NCBI GenBank assembly: GCA_904063045.1
Contig: CAJFCJ010000015.1
Coordinates: 558,001 to 622,000, forward strand
DNA length: 64,000 nt
Source of the DNA: Dimorphilus gyrociliatus
Taxonomy: Eukaryota > Annelida > Polychaeta > Dinophilidae
Direction of reading: 5' to 3'
A program made the position numbers and the translations under genes. The notes under the pieces were generated by a model, which saw only the letters and a program-made list of their open reading frames with translations, made no database searches and was not told the DNA's origin. Shown here one piece after another: positions 10,442 through 22,964 of the stretch (position 1 is its first letter; every line of letters starts with the position of its first letter).

Positions 10442-11359
10442 TCATGCATAGTCAGTCCTAACTTTGAAAGTTTTCTCAAAACTATCTATGAACAAAGGCA
10501 ACACTTCCTCAACTGGGATTTTCCTTCCAACCTCATTACTGAGAGACGTCACGCCTTTATCTTTTATCCCACAAGGTGTAATATGATTAAACCATTTCAA
10601 GTCTGTGGCACAATTTAATGCTAAGCCGTGAGAAGAGATATAACGCCTAACTTGTATACCTGTAATAATTATAAAAACGATAAGGATATTTTCCATTAAG
10701 AGACTACATAATGTTACAAAATATACCTAAAGCACATATCTTATTATCTCCTACCCATACACCTGTATGCTGAGATCGTTTACCGCAGATATTGTAATTT
10801 TTGCAGGTTTCAATAACAGTTTCTTCCAATAGTTCAGTATATTTTCGTACTCCAATTTTTAATGATTTTAAGTTTAGTATAGGATAAACAACAAGCTGTC
10901 CGGGTCCGTGGAATGTTATAAGTCCCCCTCTGCTGGTTTTATAAAATTCAGCCCCCAATGACTTTAGATAATCTTCTTCATATTGCGAAGAATAATCGCG
11001 AATTCCTATTGTATATACAGGTTTATGTTCTAAGAGAAGGATGTAATTAGCAGCTTTCTCGTTAAACACTAGCTTTTCATATTCTTTTTGCAACCGTAAA
11101 CCTCTTCCATAACTAATTATTCCGAGGCGAACTACTTTCAATAAGTCCCTGAAATATAAAGATAATTTTAAGTTAAAATGGTCTATTACAGTTTTCTATT
11201 GAAAGCTTGTCGATGAAAATGAAGAAAATTGCAGTGCAGTCTAAGGTTAATGGAGCAAATATTATATATAAAAAAGAGAATAGGGAGGAATATAAAGAAT
11301 TGAAAAAAAATAGAAAATTTCGCAACATGCAATACTATAAGAAAAATTATTTACTTCAT
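10442..11359 (-). CDS. LIPT2: Mitochondrial octanoyl-ACP:protein transferase (lipoyl synthesis)
   Basis: This is a LipB-type enzyme that moves octanoate from acyl carrier protein to GCSH, the first step of protein lipoylation. Exons: 11148-10727 and 10659-10442, preceded by a probable five-base coding exon ATG-AA at 11359-11355 (donor GTAAAT). This gives 214 residues, near the human 231. Seen in sequence: the RGGLITFHGPGQLVVYP motif with its catalytic-site histidine, HTGVWVGDNKICALGI, and after the 67-base intron SSHGLALN and the ITPCGI segment with the catalytic cysteine. The frame continues upstream of the family's VRLG start with no ATG before an acceptor at 11149, which is why a first micro-exon is needed. 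No long presequence is visible. Confidence 0.9.
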
Positions 11360-11697
11360 TTTTTGATTGTTGTAGGGTTTTTTGGCAACATCGATGGGTA
11401 ATTTGAAGTGACTGCTTCTATTAAGAGAAACGTGATTGTTGTAATCAGATTTTAGTTCTAGCGTTGATAAAAACCTGTCGTTTATATTTGGTTTTTACCG
11501 ATGACAGTGTTTTTAATAAGATATTATATTTTCAATAACTTATTTAAAGGACAATTTATATAGTATATTGAATTAGTAGGGTGTCACGTTCCTGACACCA
11601 AGTTAACTTTTATGATTGCGAATTTTTCGTATTGTAATGAGAACCAGTCAGCACGAAAAATTCCGAATTTTTTTTGTTATTTACACTTCCGGGAATC
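11360..11697. promoter_or_regulatory. Divergent spacer LIPT2 / ZC4H2
   Basis: The spacer is about 340 bases between the inferred LIPT2 start codon and the ZC4H2 ATG at 11698. It is AT-rich. A shared promoter is inferred from layout only; I see no diagnostic element. Confidence 0.35.
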
Positions 11698-12635
11698 ATG
11701 GCAGACGAAAAAGATCCAAGCGTCATAAATTGTTTAGAAAAATTGGAAAAAATCAAGGAGATAAGGTATATTCAAGGATAATTTAGCTGTGAAAGTCTAT
11801 AGAATGGAAAGATTCAACGTCGTACTGAAAGATTATATATAAATTTTTATAAATTTAGAGAAATAGAAAAGTTCTTTCAGATCGATATTTCGGCTTTATG
11901 TAGATTAGACAAGATAATCAAACGATGCATGTATTTACCCTTACTGCAGAGGTGCTACTCAACATGTGGAGAAGCTGAGGGCAAAACTAAAATCGGAATT
12001 GGAGAGTGCTCTAGATGAAGAGAAACACTTGTCAGAATACAAAACTGAATTAGAGTTGTTGCTCCAGGAAAAAATGGCTCATGTCGAAGAGCTTCGTCTG
12101 ATTCATGCAGACATAAATCTTGTTAGTATTTCATTTTGGACAACGTTACGCTTCTGCTATTATAGAAATTTTGTTTCTAATTTAGATGGAATCAACGATA
12201 AAGTCGGCCGAAGAAGAAAAAAGTAGAACAGTACAAAATGCTCGCAATCTATTAGAAGAGTTTGTGCCTTTGAAACATCAAGTCGATTCAATGCGTCTAG
12301 TATTTGGGTTAGAAACATTACCTGATTTAGAGCACGACTTGGCTTCAGCTTTAGAAAGACATGGAAGCGTCGTTCCACAAAGTAACGAAGAAGTAACTCA
12401 AACGGCTCCCCCACCTCTTATCTTACCTGGTATGGGATCTAGGCCAGTAGCAGCGAAGGAAACAGCCCCAGCTGCAATATCGAGACCAGGCTTTAGACAA
12501 CAGCCACCACCGATGAAATCGTGCCTATCGTGTCATCAACAAATTCACAGAAATGCTCCAATATGTCCGCTATGCAAAGCCAAAAGTCGTTCTCGTAATC
12601 CAAAGAAGCCAAAAAGGAAGAGCAATGACGACTAA
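11698..12635 (+). CDS. ZC4H2: C4H2-type zinc-finger protein ZC4H2
   Basis: The three exons, 11698-11765, 11950-12121 and 12186-12635, have phases that close exactly and give 229 residues (human 224). The N-terminus MADEKDPS leads into a long coiled coil whose core [20 protein letters not shown] is almost invariant in animals. The C-terminus has the diagnostic [18 protein letters not shown] zinc finger with a basic nuclear-localisation tail. In vertebrates it stabilises RNF220 and affects Smad/BMP and neural development. The gene assignment is very secure. Only the middle (about residues 120-185, alanine/proline-rich) diverges. Confidence 0.95.
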
Positions 12636-13324
12636 TTTTTTGTTTATTGTCAACAGCTTGCCGTTAGTTCTTTGTGTGTTTAGGATCTGCTATTGTTATA
12701 TATATATATATATTTTTTTAAATATTAAACAAATTTAATAATCTCTTTTCTTCAGGTTAGTTTTTATTCTCGTTTTTTTGTACCTATTTATGCAGTTTTG
12801 TGGTATCCTATGAGATATTGGATTTTAATGATTTAGGAGCTACGTTCTCCTCTCATTTTTTTCTAGAATACAACAAGGGCTCTTTACTAGGCCAGTCTTT
12901 TCTTAAAAAAAATATAGCCGAAGAAATATCTTGGGAGCTCTATAGTTATATATAGTGAGAGTTTTATATAAAATGAGTGTCACTTACGGATTAAGCGAGT
13001 CAATGAAGCCAAAAGGGAAGGAATAATTTTAATAGTAAATAGGTGTTTAAATGTTAAGGAGGTTAAGAAAACCAAAGGTAATTTTTCCGAAAGAGAATTA
13101 GAGATTAATTCTGTTTTCTTTGCTCTATTTCTCTCAATTTAAGATTAAACAAAATACACTTGGCAAAAAAACTAAATTCCTTACTTTCATATCATTTAAC
13201 TTCAAAAGAAAACTCTACACTATTAATGATATTGCTCATAAATGATTTATAATGAAAAATTTATAGGTATCCATGTGTATTTGGCACAACAAGTAATAAC
13301 ACCTTGTTTAATAGTACTTTTCTT
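12636..13324. other. Convergent 3' flanks of ZC4H2 and RGS22
   Basis: The sequence is AT-rich with a short TA run at 12698-12712 and no coding potential. It presumably holds the 3' UTRs of the two genes. Confidence 0.5.
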
Positions 13325-13953
13325 TTATTTGGCCGCTATTTGACCGATAGTACTTAACCGCTTTCTGCCAACATCGGAAATTGGAGCGAGTGTCGTACTG
13401 AAACGTCCTTTAACACTTCCTTGAGCAACTGACGTAGTTCTACTATCCTCTTGATTTGTTGTCTCCTGTAAAAGAGAAAGAAAATCATAGACGTGAAAGA
13501 CGAATAATCAATTAATCAGTCAAGTATAAAAAAATAGTTTGCAATTAGACGAGAACTGTAGAGAGTGGGAGGATTTGGAAATTAATGGAAATAATCATTT
13601 ACACTAGAAGGAGTGGAGCAAGATGGAAGACAAAAAATGAAAAAAATAACAGTAAAAAGTATTTTTGTAGATGAAATAGTCAAAAATATTTTTTTAAAAA
13701 AAAAAAAATAGTTAAAAAATTACCCTCATATCCTCAGCCTTTATATACAGTATTTTCACGTGTAGAGATGTGTAATAAAAGGTCAAGGCAAAAAAAAAAA
13801 GGGAAAAAAAACAATCGATTAGAAAAGGTTAATTTTAAAAATAGATTACTATATAAAAAACACTTTACGTTTTTCTACAATATTTACAAAATATTTACAA
13901 ATATCTAGAAACAGACGAAGCGATGAGGCGATGAAAAGACGGAGAGGGAGAGG

Positions 13954-13990
<37 letters not shown>

Positions 13991-16900
13991 GAGGAGTCAA
14001 GAACGATAAATACACTACATTAAATACTTTAAAAGACATATTTAATATCACCGATAAAGTGAATTTTTGACCCATATATACATATTTACCCTTGATTATT
14101 TAATAGTAGAATAAATAATTATTTTAATATACCATAGTATGTATATATGATAATCTTTTTTTGACATTATAAAACATGCAATAGTTTTCCCTACAGAGGT
14201 AGAACCATTTTTAGGGCGGGAAATATAATGAAAAGCTAAAAAAGAACTTTACAAAATGAAATTAACAACGTCTAAAGCGAAACATAAGTATACTATATTT
14301 TCTTTTTGAATAAGGTCCCTACCAATTTATTACTAAAGAATGAAGGCTCTGTTTCGGAACCTTCTCGCAAATTGAATTCCGATAAACGAACATCCCTAAC
14401 GTCAGATGAAAAGGTCGAATTTCGGGATTCCATTTTTAGCTGCTCATTATACGAGTTAGATGTATTTTTTATGGTATATATTTACTGTTTATTAATATAT
14501 TTTAAACTAGTTTTTCACCATATAAAGTAATTAGGACATTTCTTGTAAAAGAAACCATAGACTATACACAGAGTATTAAAAATTACAGTTAAAAATGAAA
14601 AGATGAAAAACTGTAAAAGATAAATAATTCTGAAAGATGAAAAGATTGTGTATTGGATATACAGTTGATAAATATATATCCAGATGAGAGAATATGAGAA
14701 AAGATGAGAAAATATGTAATTTTTAAAAAAAAATACTATAAATGCTAATTGGATTATTAATATAGAGTTTAGCGGTTGTTTTGTTTGAAAAAAAAAATTG
14801 AGTAGACCTATTTACGTTATGGTGTTTTTTTGCTAACGTAACGAGAAAAACAAGAAAAGAAACGCAAAATTAATTAGAAATAAACATATCTATTGATTTA
14901 TATATACTTCTTCTATATGTAGTCATTTATATAAATATATATATCTATCTCTCTATATATTACATTATTATTAAATAAATAGAGCATACCGTATCAGTTT
15001 GTTCTTTATCCTGTTTATTTAAAAAAAAAATGTTGAACCAAAATGTAAAAATAAAAAATTTTTTCTTTAAAAAAAAAAATTAATTAAAAAATGATTTTTT
15101 TCTAGTTTTTTGTGTTGAGGTAACAATTTTTTTTGTTTTTTTTTGTTTTTTTTATAAAAAAAATTGAATAATTGAAGAAAAATATTAAATATATACAAAA
15201 GTATAGTATAGTTTTGCTATTAACATGCAATGGTTGATTTGTCTCTTTTAGTTTTTTTTTTGTTTAAAAAAGTGATCTCATAGTTTTTATTGTAAGTGTG
15301 AGGGTGTATACATCTCATATATATCTCTAATATATATATATATATACTTTGTATGCACAATGCCGTTATTTTAAATTAATGTTTGTGATAGGTGAATTAA
15401 AAAAAAGAGGATGATATTGAGTAATGAGAATGAGGGATGGGCGGGGACTGGGATGTAATGGGAAGAGGTTAAGGGACTATGGGTTGCAACTAAAGACTGA
15501 CCAATTTGAGATTGTTTTGACCATATCTGTTAGAAAAGTAAATAAATCCAAAGGTTTCTTTTTTTTTTTAATCTCTTAGGTTACTATTGGTTTTTTTTTG
15601 TTTCTTCAACTTAGCTAGTGATTAGCTTATATAAATTATATAATGTGAGTTGTATAGATTTCATTAACCTTATTATTTCCCTGTTATCAAATATTAAAAA
15701 ATATACTACTTACCTTCCACTTAACACCCTCTGTTAGTGTAAACGTAAACGTCACCATATTAGATCCTTTTGGTATTGCTGGAAGTGGATGAGCTTTGGC
15801 TGAGGGAGGCTTCCAACTTAAGAATGCTTGCAGTTTTGCTATTCTCTCCTGCTCTTCGGTTGAGAGAGGTCTTTCATCAATTAATGCTTCTGGTTTCCTT
15901 GAAAAGCCTGCCCAGTATGGCAACAGCTCTTTAAGACATTGAAATTGTATCTCGTCAAACATATCTTGTCTATTCTCTTTCCCAGTTAGATATCTTTGAC
16001 AATGTCTAATGCTTTTCTGAGCTAATTCAGGAGAGCAGTCTACCTGAACCTCGGGAGGTGTTGAAGACTGCAAGTAACAATCAATAATCGATTGCAATTT
16101 ACGCCTAATCGTCTCTTCGTCAGCGTGCTGATGATGACAATCCTTGAATTTAGTTGCTTCGAAATAAAAGAATAAATCCTTATCGATTTTAGGCATGCCA
16201 TCCTTCAGGCCATGGTTTCGAAGATATTTGTAAAAAAGCAACATTTCTTTTTGCAAACGACCTTGAGAGGCAATTCTAAGAGCTTGCATGAATTGAACTT
16301 TATCATCCGCCGTTGGTTGAGCTCTACCATCAACCTTTGTTTAAAAAATAGTAGTTAATTTTCTATTAAACTTTTAAGTTAAAGTCTTTAACATTTTCTT
16401 TTTAAAAAAAGTGAAAAAAACACATAAAGGAGGTTAAAAAGTTTCGGATATTCTAAAAAATGCATTAGCCAAAGGAACACAAAACTAAAAGATGAAAATC
16501 ACCGCAAAACATTATAATTTATAAATTATCTCTGGAAGAGTTTCTTCAGGAAAAAAGTCAAGAAGTTTATTAGGATTCTTACTTTCAAGAGATAAGAGAT
16601 AGGACAAAAGCTATTATTTAAAGAGATATGATGAGAATGAGATATTTTCTTTCTATGATTATTAAATACTTTAAATACGAAACTTTCACATAAAATAGGG
16701 AAAGCTGAAGGATTTACTAAAGCTCTTTAGTTTTCTATATTTAATAGATTAAAAAAGTTCGCCCAAAAATAGAGATGTTGAGGAAAAAGATAGACGAACA
16801 CATTAAAAAATTGGAAAGGAATAAAGTATTAATAGGTTGAAGAATGAGAGGATAAATTGTAAAGATTTGAAGGAATAGAGTCATATGAGTAAGGGCGTGG

Positions 16901-19900
16901 GAGAGAATGAATGAAAATTTTTTTTTAGAAAAAAAAAAGAAAAAAAGAGGTCTTTAAATGAAGCGTTCCTCTTCGCTGATAAGATGCTACCTTATAGTGA
17001 ATTTTAGTGTTAGATCTCGACAATTTGTGCGATTCGTGACTAGCTTGTGAAGTGAACGTGCCTTCCTGCGTTGAGTTAAATCATGCACATAAACAATATT
17101 ATATATTATACATATATATATATATATATACTGTATATTTTGGTACACAGTATAGATTGTTATACTATAATATATACAGTATACAGTATACTGTATATTG
17201 CTTTTAAATAACAATCACTGTGTTTTCTTCATTCATTTATATAATTTAAATTTAAATGTCTTTTAAAAAAGATTTGAAAATCAGCCAAAAATATATGTTC
17301 CGAAGAGAAAAGAGGATGACTTTAATGATAACAAGAAAAATCCTTTAAATGCACATGGGGATAAAACAGAATAAAGATTCTCCTTCATTTTATTTAATTG
17401 AATAAAAAAATGAAAGAAGTTGAAATCTGGTTTGGAAGAAGGAGTATGTGGTGAAGGAGGAGAAGTGGGTGGTAGATGAGGAGGAGGTTGAACTCTAGTG
17501 TTCTTAAATAAATAATTAAATGGGATCAAGGTCAATTCAAGTACCACGGGTTTGTTAGTTAGCTCGACGTTCTCTTTTCCACTAATAAATTTTACATGCG
17601 GTGAACTATACAGTGAATGGCGTTTTTTGTGTCGTTTCCTTACGGTTCTCACTACTTTTGTCTTCGTTTCTAGCGAATAATCCGAAATACTTTTGCATTT
17701 CTTAACGTCTAAACGACGTTTCTTCTTTCGCAATAACTTCGTGGACAATAGTGTGGCTTGTAGCATCGCTTTTAAATACTCTTGCTCCTCCGTCAAGTTG
17801 GTCTTATAAATTAGAGTTAGAACCATTACACAAGGTGTTAAGAATAAACATAATAAAGGGAATACTCTTTAAATCATATATACAAATACAAAGAATAACA
17901 ACTTGTAAAATGAATGAATAAATAATATCAATCTCATTCTGATCTGACTATCTGTCTCTCTTCAGCTTTAAACTTAAAAAATTTCTTTCTCTCTCTCTGC
18001 CTCCTTCACTGGCTCTCTCCTTTCTCGCGTCTTTTAATCCTAAGCAAATATAGATTTATGCTCTATATTTCTTCTGACTGATTCCCTCTATCTTACTCTT
18101 CTACTCTGATCTGTTTTTTCACTCATTTGTTAACACATTTTTCTCATCCTTCTATCCCTCATACCAATATTCGCTGATTCTTTTATATTTACTTAAGTAT
18201 CTATCCATACAATTACTCATTCTTATATATAACGATTTTTTAATCGCTTACCTTACTCTTCCCTCTTTTCCAATTTTTTATTAGCATTGGGTCGTTCTCT
18301 AAGGCTGAATCGAGTCTCGATCTCCGAGCCGTAAGCGATTTTTTATCGACCCCTAGCTCTGCTGTTTGGCTCTCCCAGAAACTGGAGAATAACTCGTTGA
18401 TTTTTGGTAATATGTGATTTTGGGCTTCTTTCAAAGTGGCTGTTCTTGGCCTATCTTTTTCCGTTTTCAGTCTACTGTAGAATTTCTCATTCATTAATAT
18501 TTTTTTTTTCGCTGTTTGATCAAAGTAAGATCTGATTTGGAGAAAAAAAAGACATTTATAAAATAGAATCCTTCCTCATTTAAATTGAAGCAACCTTTAG
18601 ATTCTTACCTACTAATCATTACAGCTTGGGCATCCTTTCTAGGCTTTTGTGTACGATCCGAGCCAAGACGATGGTAAGAATCGATATCGAGGTATAGATC
18701 GACTAAGTTTCTACTCTCTTTTCCTTCTCTCTCATTAATAAACTTTTTAAATGTTCCAATCAAGCTATTTCGTGAAGGAGAAAGAAGAAAATTTAATTTT
18801 TATTTTATGCAACAAAGGAACCCGGTTCGAAATTAGCTACTAACGGTTTATCTAATATGATTTCCTTAAAGGTTGGAGGTTTATCGTCTTCTTCCTCATT
18901 TTCGATTTCATCGTCATCTTCTTCTTCACCTTCGTCATCTTCGTAGCTTTTTTTAGTGGTGGCTGCAGAATGGGATGATTTCTTTTCTTCGTCTTCATCT
19001 TTCTGTTTTTTGTTTAGGATAACGGAAATTGGATATTAATGATATCTTTTTAATCGATCTTCTTTCTGGCATTACTTTTGAAAACACTACGTAACATTGT
19101 AATACATTTATACAATACACAATACAAAAAGTAATACACTTTGTATTTAGGCTTACTTGAAATGACACGCCTTTTCTCATTTTCGCTTCTTTTTGTCTCT
19201 TTCTAGCTGCTCTAATAGCTTTCTTCCTCTCTTTTTCCATTTCCGCCCGCCTCTCTTTTGCTTTCCTCCTAATCTCAGCCTGACGAGCTTCGTCAATACT
19301 CTCAGCCAAAGACAAAGCTGTACGTAAACGTTCAGCTCTTTGTGTATTTGTCGAAGAAGGCTGACGTCCTATCCATGGTCTTTGATGTCTGATAACGATT
19401 TGATGATGGTCATCAAGAAATACTTCGATTTCTTCCGCTGTACTGGGAGGTGAAGTAATACGAATATGACAGCATTCAATGAAGTGTTTAGTATCCTCTT
19501 TCAAGTAACGTATCCATGATTTTTCCAATTTGATCATACAGTAATCTCTAGCGCAATCAAAGATTTCCTTTTCAACGAAATAATCAGATTTTTGTAGATT
19601 TCGATAAATCTTATCAATTTCATTACTATCTAAACCGATATACATGTAACTGTTGTATGCAATATATTTATTATATACGTTCCAGGCATGAAATAATCTA
19701 AGTAAACGGTCATTTCTACCCTCTTGAGTAGCCCATTCCTCAACTTCTTGCCAGAAGAGTAAGCCACAGAGTAATTCATCTTCCTTATTTCTAATAAAAG
19801 AATAACATTTTTCCATCAAGTATTTTAGACATAAAACGAAAGAAACATATTCCTATTAGTGCAGTTAAATATATCCTTAATGGGAGATATATATGCGAGT

Positions 19901-22864
19901 GCAGAATGCAATATATAGATATAGATTGAGAAAGTATTTATAGATTTTTGTACTATATATATACATAAACATATATATATTAATATATATATATAAATTT
20001 ATATATATATACTAATATAACACAACTAAATAGTTCTTCCTAGGGAAGATACTTTAGAGTGATTCTGTACTGTAATATGTATACCCGACAATAGAACCAA
20101 AGAAATTGACTTGTTGAAGTATGAGATAAACGGAATATAGTCATATTTACTTTTCATATAAAAATTCATACAAGGTCATATACCTGTTTAGAAATCTAAG
20201 AAAAGGTCCCCCAGCATCCTTATCCATTTTCATTGCGTTTAGTTGCTTTTCATACATTGGAGACCATGGTGTTTTAACTTCAAGCATATCGGATATAGAT
20301 TTGGTAGATTTCTCAACAGATAAACTCCTTCCGGGTTTCTCTATCATCTCCCACTTATCAGTGGCTGCCATTTGTTCTAATACGTTTGGTTTGACAGGCA
20401 TTGAATTAACAACAGACAGCTTAGGGCAATAGAAAGGAGTGCTGGATTGCCTCTTGATATTGTTAAGGGCACTACCATTTCTGCATAGAATATATATGTA
20501 TAGATTAATATATGCATTATATACAGTATGTGCACTATAAGATAAGATATACTATTTTAATAGATATACACTATATACTGTATACTGTATATACAGTATA
20601 TACTAGTATTAAGAAAAGCGAATTTATATACAAAGAGTATTAGCTAAATTTAATAAAAGAATTTATAAACAAGACACCAACCCCAGTAACTCTGTTCGTT
20701 CTTTATGGATTAAAAATCTAGGTAACCAATAAACCCTCAATCTCCTCAATACATCATATTGCGTTCGTATAAATACAGTATGAGATAGATTAGCATTTCT
20801 GGAGGCAGCGTTTATTTGTTTTTGAGCATCTTCAGTCAATTTCATTCTATATTTGTCTTGAATATCACGAAACAATTGATTCCTGACGGCTGTATTTTCA
20901 ATTTCATTATATTCCTCCATTGTATCTGCAAAATATTCGCAATCCAACCAAAAGTTAATCAAATGTATGCCACTGGTATCGGAGAGGAATTCTTTGAACA
21001 TTTGCATTCCGTGAGCCTGTAATAATTAATAATATAACTTTTTCTTTCATTACTCAATTAGATTACTTTAATTATTCTACGTTAGTTTCTGAGGGATACT
21101 AATGACATTACAAGGAAAAATAAATTGCAATTCTGTTATCTAACTTGGTTAAAGACATAAAAATATCACTTATTGCCGAGAAAAGACCCCCCGAGTGTTG
21201 AATTAATGCTATGAGACTTTTAAAAGTTTCAAGAATGTTTTTTATAACTGCTTTTGAAGTATATTTGATACTCACTGATCCTATAAATTGCTCCTTCAAT
21301 TCACGTATGGACAAGTTATGCCTTCCAATTATTGATTTAAGATCAGATTCCGTTTGTCTTTCGTCAATATCATTTGTTTCAAATTCAACAACTGCTTCTT
21401 CATCTGCCCATTCTTCTTGACCGAGATTTTCGTAGTAATCGTGCTTAACGGGTGATGTACCCAGCTCAACTTCGCTTGGTGATTTTACTCTGACAGACCT
21501 TGAACTCTTTCTTTCGCTTTTGGCACTTTTAAGAGCGCTTTTCCTAGATTTTATGGATTCTAAAAGACCTTCTTCAGTTTCCGTGTTAGACACGGAATAA
21601 ATCGGCTTATCTTTCATAGCAAAAGTTGTTTGCCTAACAGCTGGACCAGGCGTCGAACCGGCATTTGCATGACGTCTTTCGACTACATCTTCATCGTCGT
21701 CTGTTACGTCCGTTGTCTTTTTACTAGTTGTCGTAACAGGCCTGTGGGATTGTTTGGTATCAGATTCCGTTGTAGTTTCCGTTTTTGTCCCGAACGAATC
21801 TATTTAAAATATCAGATTATACCCAATTATTTGGCGATTAATGTAACCGACTTAACAATCCCAATCTAGGGGGTAGACTATAGGCTCGACTACCGGGTCT
21901 TTTGTATTTGTAGAGGTTGGCTCTATCAATTTCAGTCCATCGATCGGTATCGTCTAGGTCATGTCCTCCACTATTGTCAGCTGAATTGCTTAAACTCGAA
22001 ACATAGCTTTCGGTTTGTCTACTATAACCTCGAAGGAGACGGGACGAAGCCCTAGATGGAACTTCTTCCAGGTCTCTAAGTAACAGTTTACATAATTTCA
22101 TCTGACGAAACAGAGGAGACCTGTTGTTGGTAATTACATTTACAAACTCGAACTAGTTTTATTTATTCTCATATGATGTTTAATCTCTATTGACCGCCTT
22201 AGAGATGACGTGAAATGTCAAGACCACTTTGAACTTACTGTCGGAAAAGCTGTAATCTCTCTTCCCGGCACCATTCTAGCATTCTATCTCTTTCTTCGTC
22301 AGTTGCTCCATAGGGTGGAGTTTCAGGTCTTTCCACTAAAGATACGCTCCCCGATGATGACAAAGTATTTGGCAGTTCAAGAAACGTTCCCGTTAATCGA
22401 TTATAGTACAAAGGCTTCGGGAAAGCCTATTAGATTATTAATTAATTATACTAGATGGATAATATTTCTAATATACTCACAGGAAGAGCTAGGAAGGCGT
22501 TAAAAAAATCTAAGAATAGGTCATCGAATGTTAATAAATCTTCTAAATTCTCATCGTTTACTTCAAACGCTGGAAAAAATATGTTTTTATTTTCTCTTAA
22601 AAATATTATTTTAATTTTTTTTTAAAAAAAAAAACTCAAGGGTAGAGAATTACAACAAAGAGGAAGAAAAGAAAATCGAAGAGAAAGAGAAGAAAGATAC
22701 ATGAATAGAATATTTATTAGAGAAATAATTAGAAATATTATAGATATAATAGTAGTTTTAAGTTCGGAAGAAAAACAGTAAGAGCAGAAAACACATAGGG
22801 TAAATTAATATTGAGGTAAAAGGGATTACTAACTATCACATAAAAAATCATCCTCTTGATCCAT
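13325..22864 (-). CDS. RGS22: Regulator of G-protein signalling 22, complete, 14 exons
   Basis: Exons on the minus strand: 22864-22834, 22569-22481, 22426-22239, 22120-21857, 21741-21276, 21016-20682, 20480-20184, 19790-19157, 19002-18845, 18764-18609, 18531-18252, 16334-15714, 14439-14323 and 13465-13325. All phases agree and the total is 1258 residues (human about 1264). The N-terminus (FDDLFLDFFNAFLALP) matches RGS22. RGS domains are seen in exon 6 (MQMFKEFLSD ... INFWLDCEYF), across exons 7-8 (FLRFLNRNKEDELL ... LFWQEVEEW) and across exons 9-11 (TFKEIILDKPLIGTFKKF ... NLVDLYLDID); exon 12 looks like a fourth divergent module. RGS22 is enriched in testis and ciliated cells and is reported to bind G-alpha 12/13 and q/11 (family knowledge). 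Exon 13 (39 codons, phase 0-0) could be optional. Confidence 0.9.
17644..17802 (-). CDS. Candidate cassette exon inside RGS22 intron 11
   Basis: An unusually long open stretch (17281-17826) lies in the 1.9-kb RGS22 intron on the gene's own strand. An acceptor TATAAG at 17803 and a donor GTAAGG after 17644 would define a 53-codon exon, phase 0 at both ends like the flanking RGS22 exons. It encodes TNLTEEQEYLKAMLQ then a very basic helix (RKKKRRLDVKK). Later phase-0 donors would give longer forms. It may be an alternative RGS22 exon or chance. Confidence 0.35.
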
Positions 22865-22921
22865 TGTTTTCGCTCTCTACTTGTTTTTTTATTTACACCT
22901 TTTATCATACCTTTATGTTGT

Positions 22922-22924
<3 letters not shown>

Positions 22925-22960
<36 letters not shown>
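22925..22960. repeat. (AT)n microsatellite
   Basis: Eighteen uninterrupted AT units lie just upstream of the RGS22 start codon, followed by further AT-rich tract with ATACAGTAT at 22971. Confidence 0.95.

Positions 22961-22964
<4 letters not shown>

Noticed and set aside
11207-11401. 64-codon lysine-rich frame between LIPT2 and ZC4H2
   Set aside because: It is AAA-rich noncoding sequence overlapping the inferred LIPT2 first intron on the other strand.
18765-18844. Apparent frameshift between RGS22 exons 9 and 10
   Set aside because: Using the donor CC|GTTAGT at 18845 restores phase and gives a perfect RGS helix (ILDKPLIGTFKKF); no frameshift is needed.
21742-21856. Apparent phase conflict between RGS22 exons 4 and 5
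   Set aside because: The acceptor is CCCACAG before 21741, not the nearer AAATAG; with it the frame is continuous.
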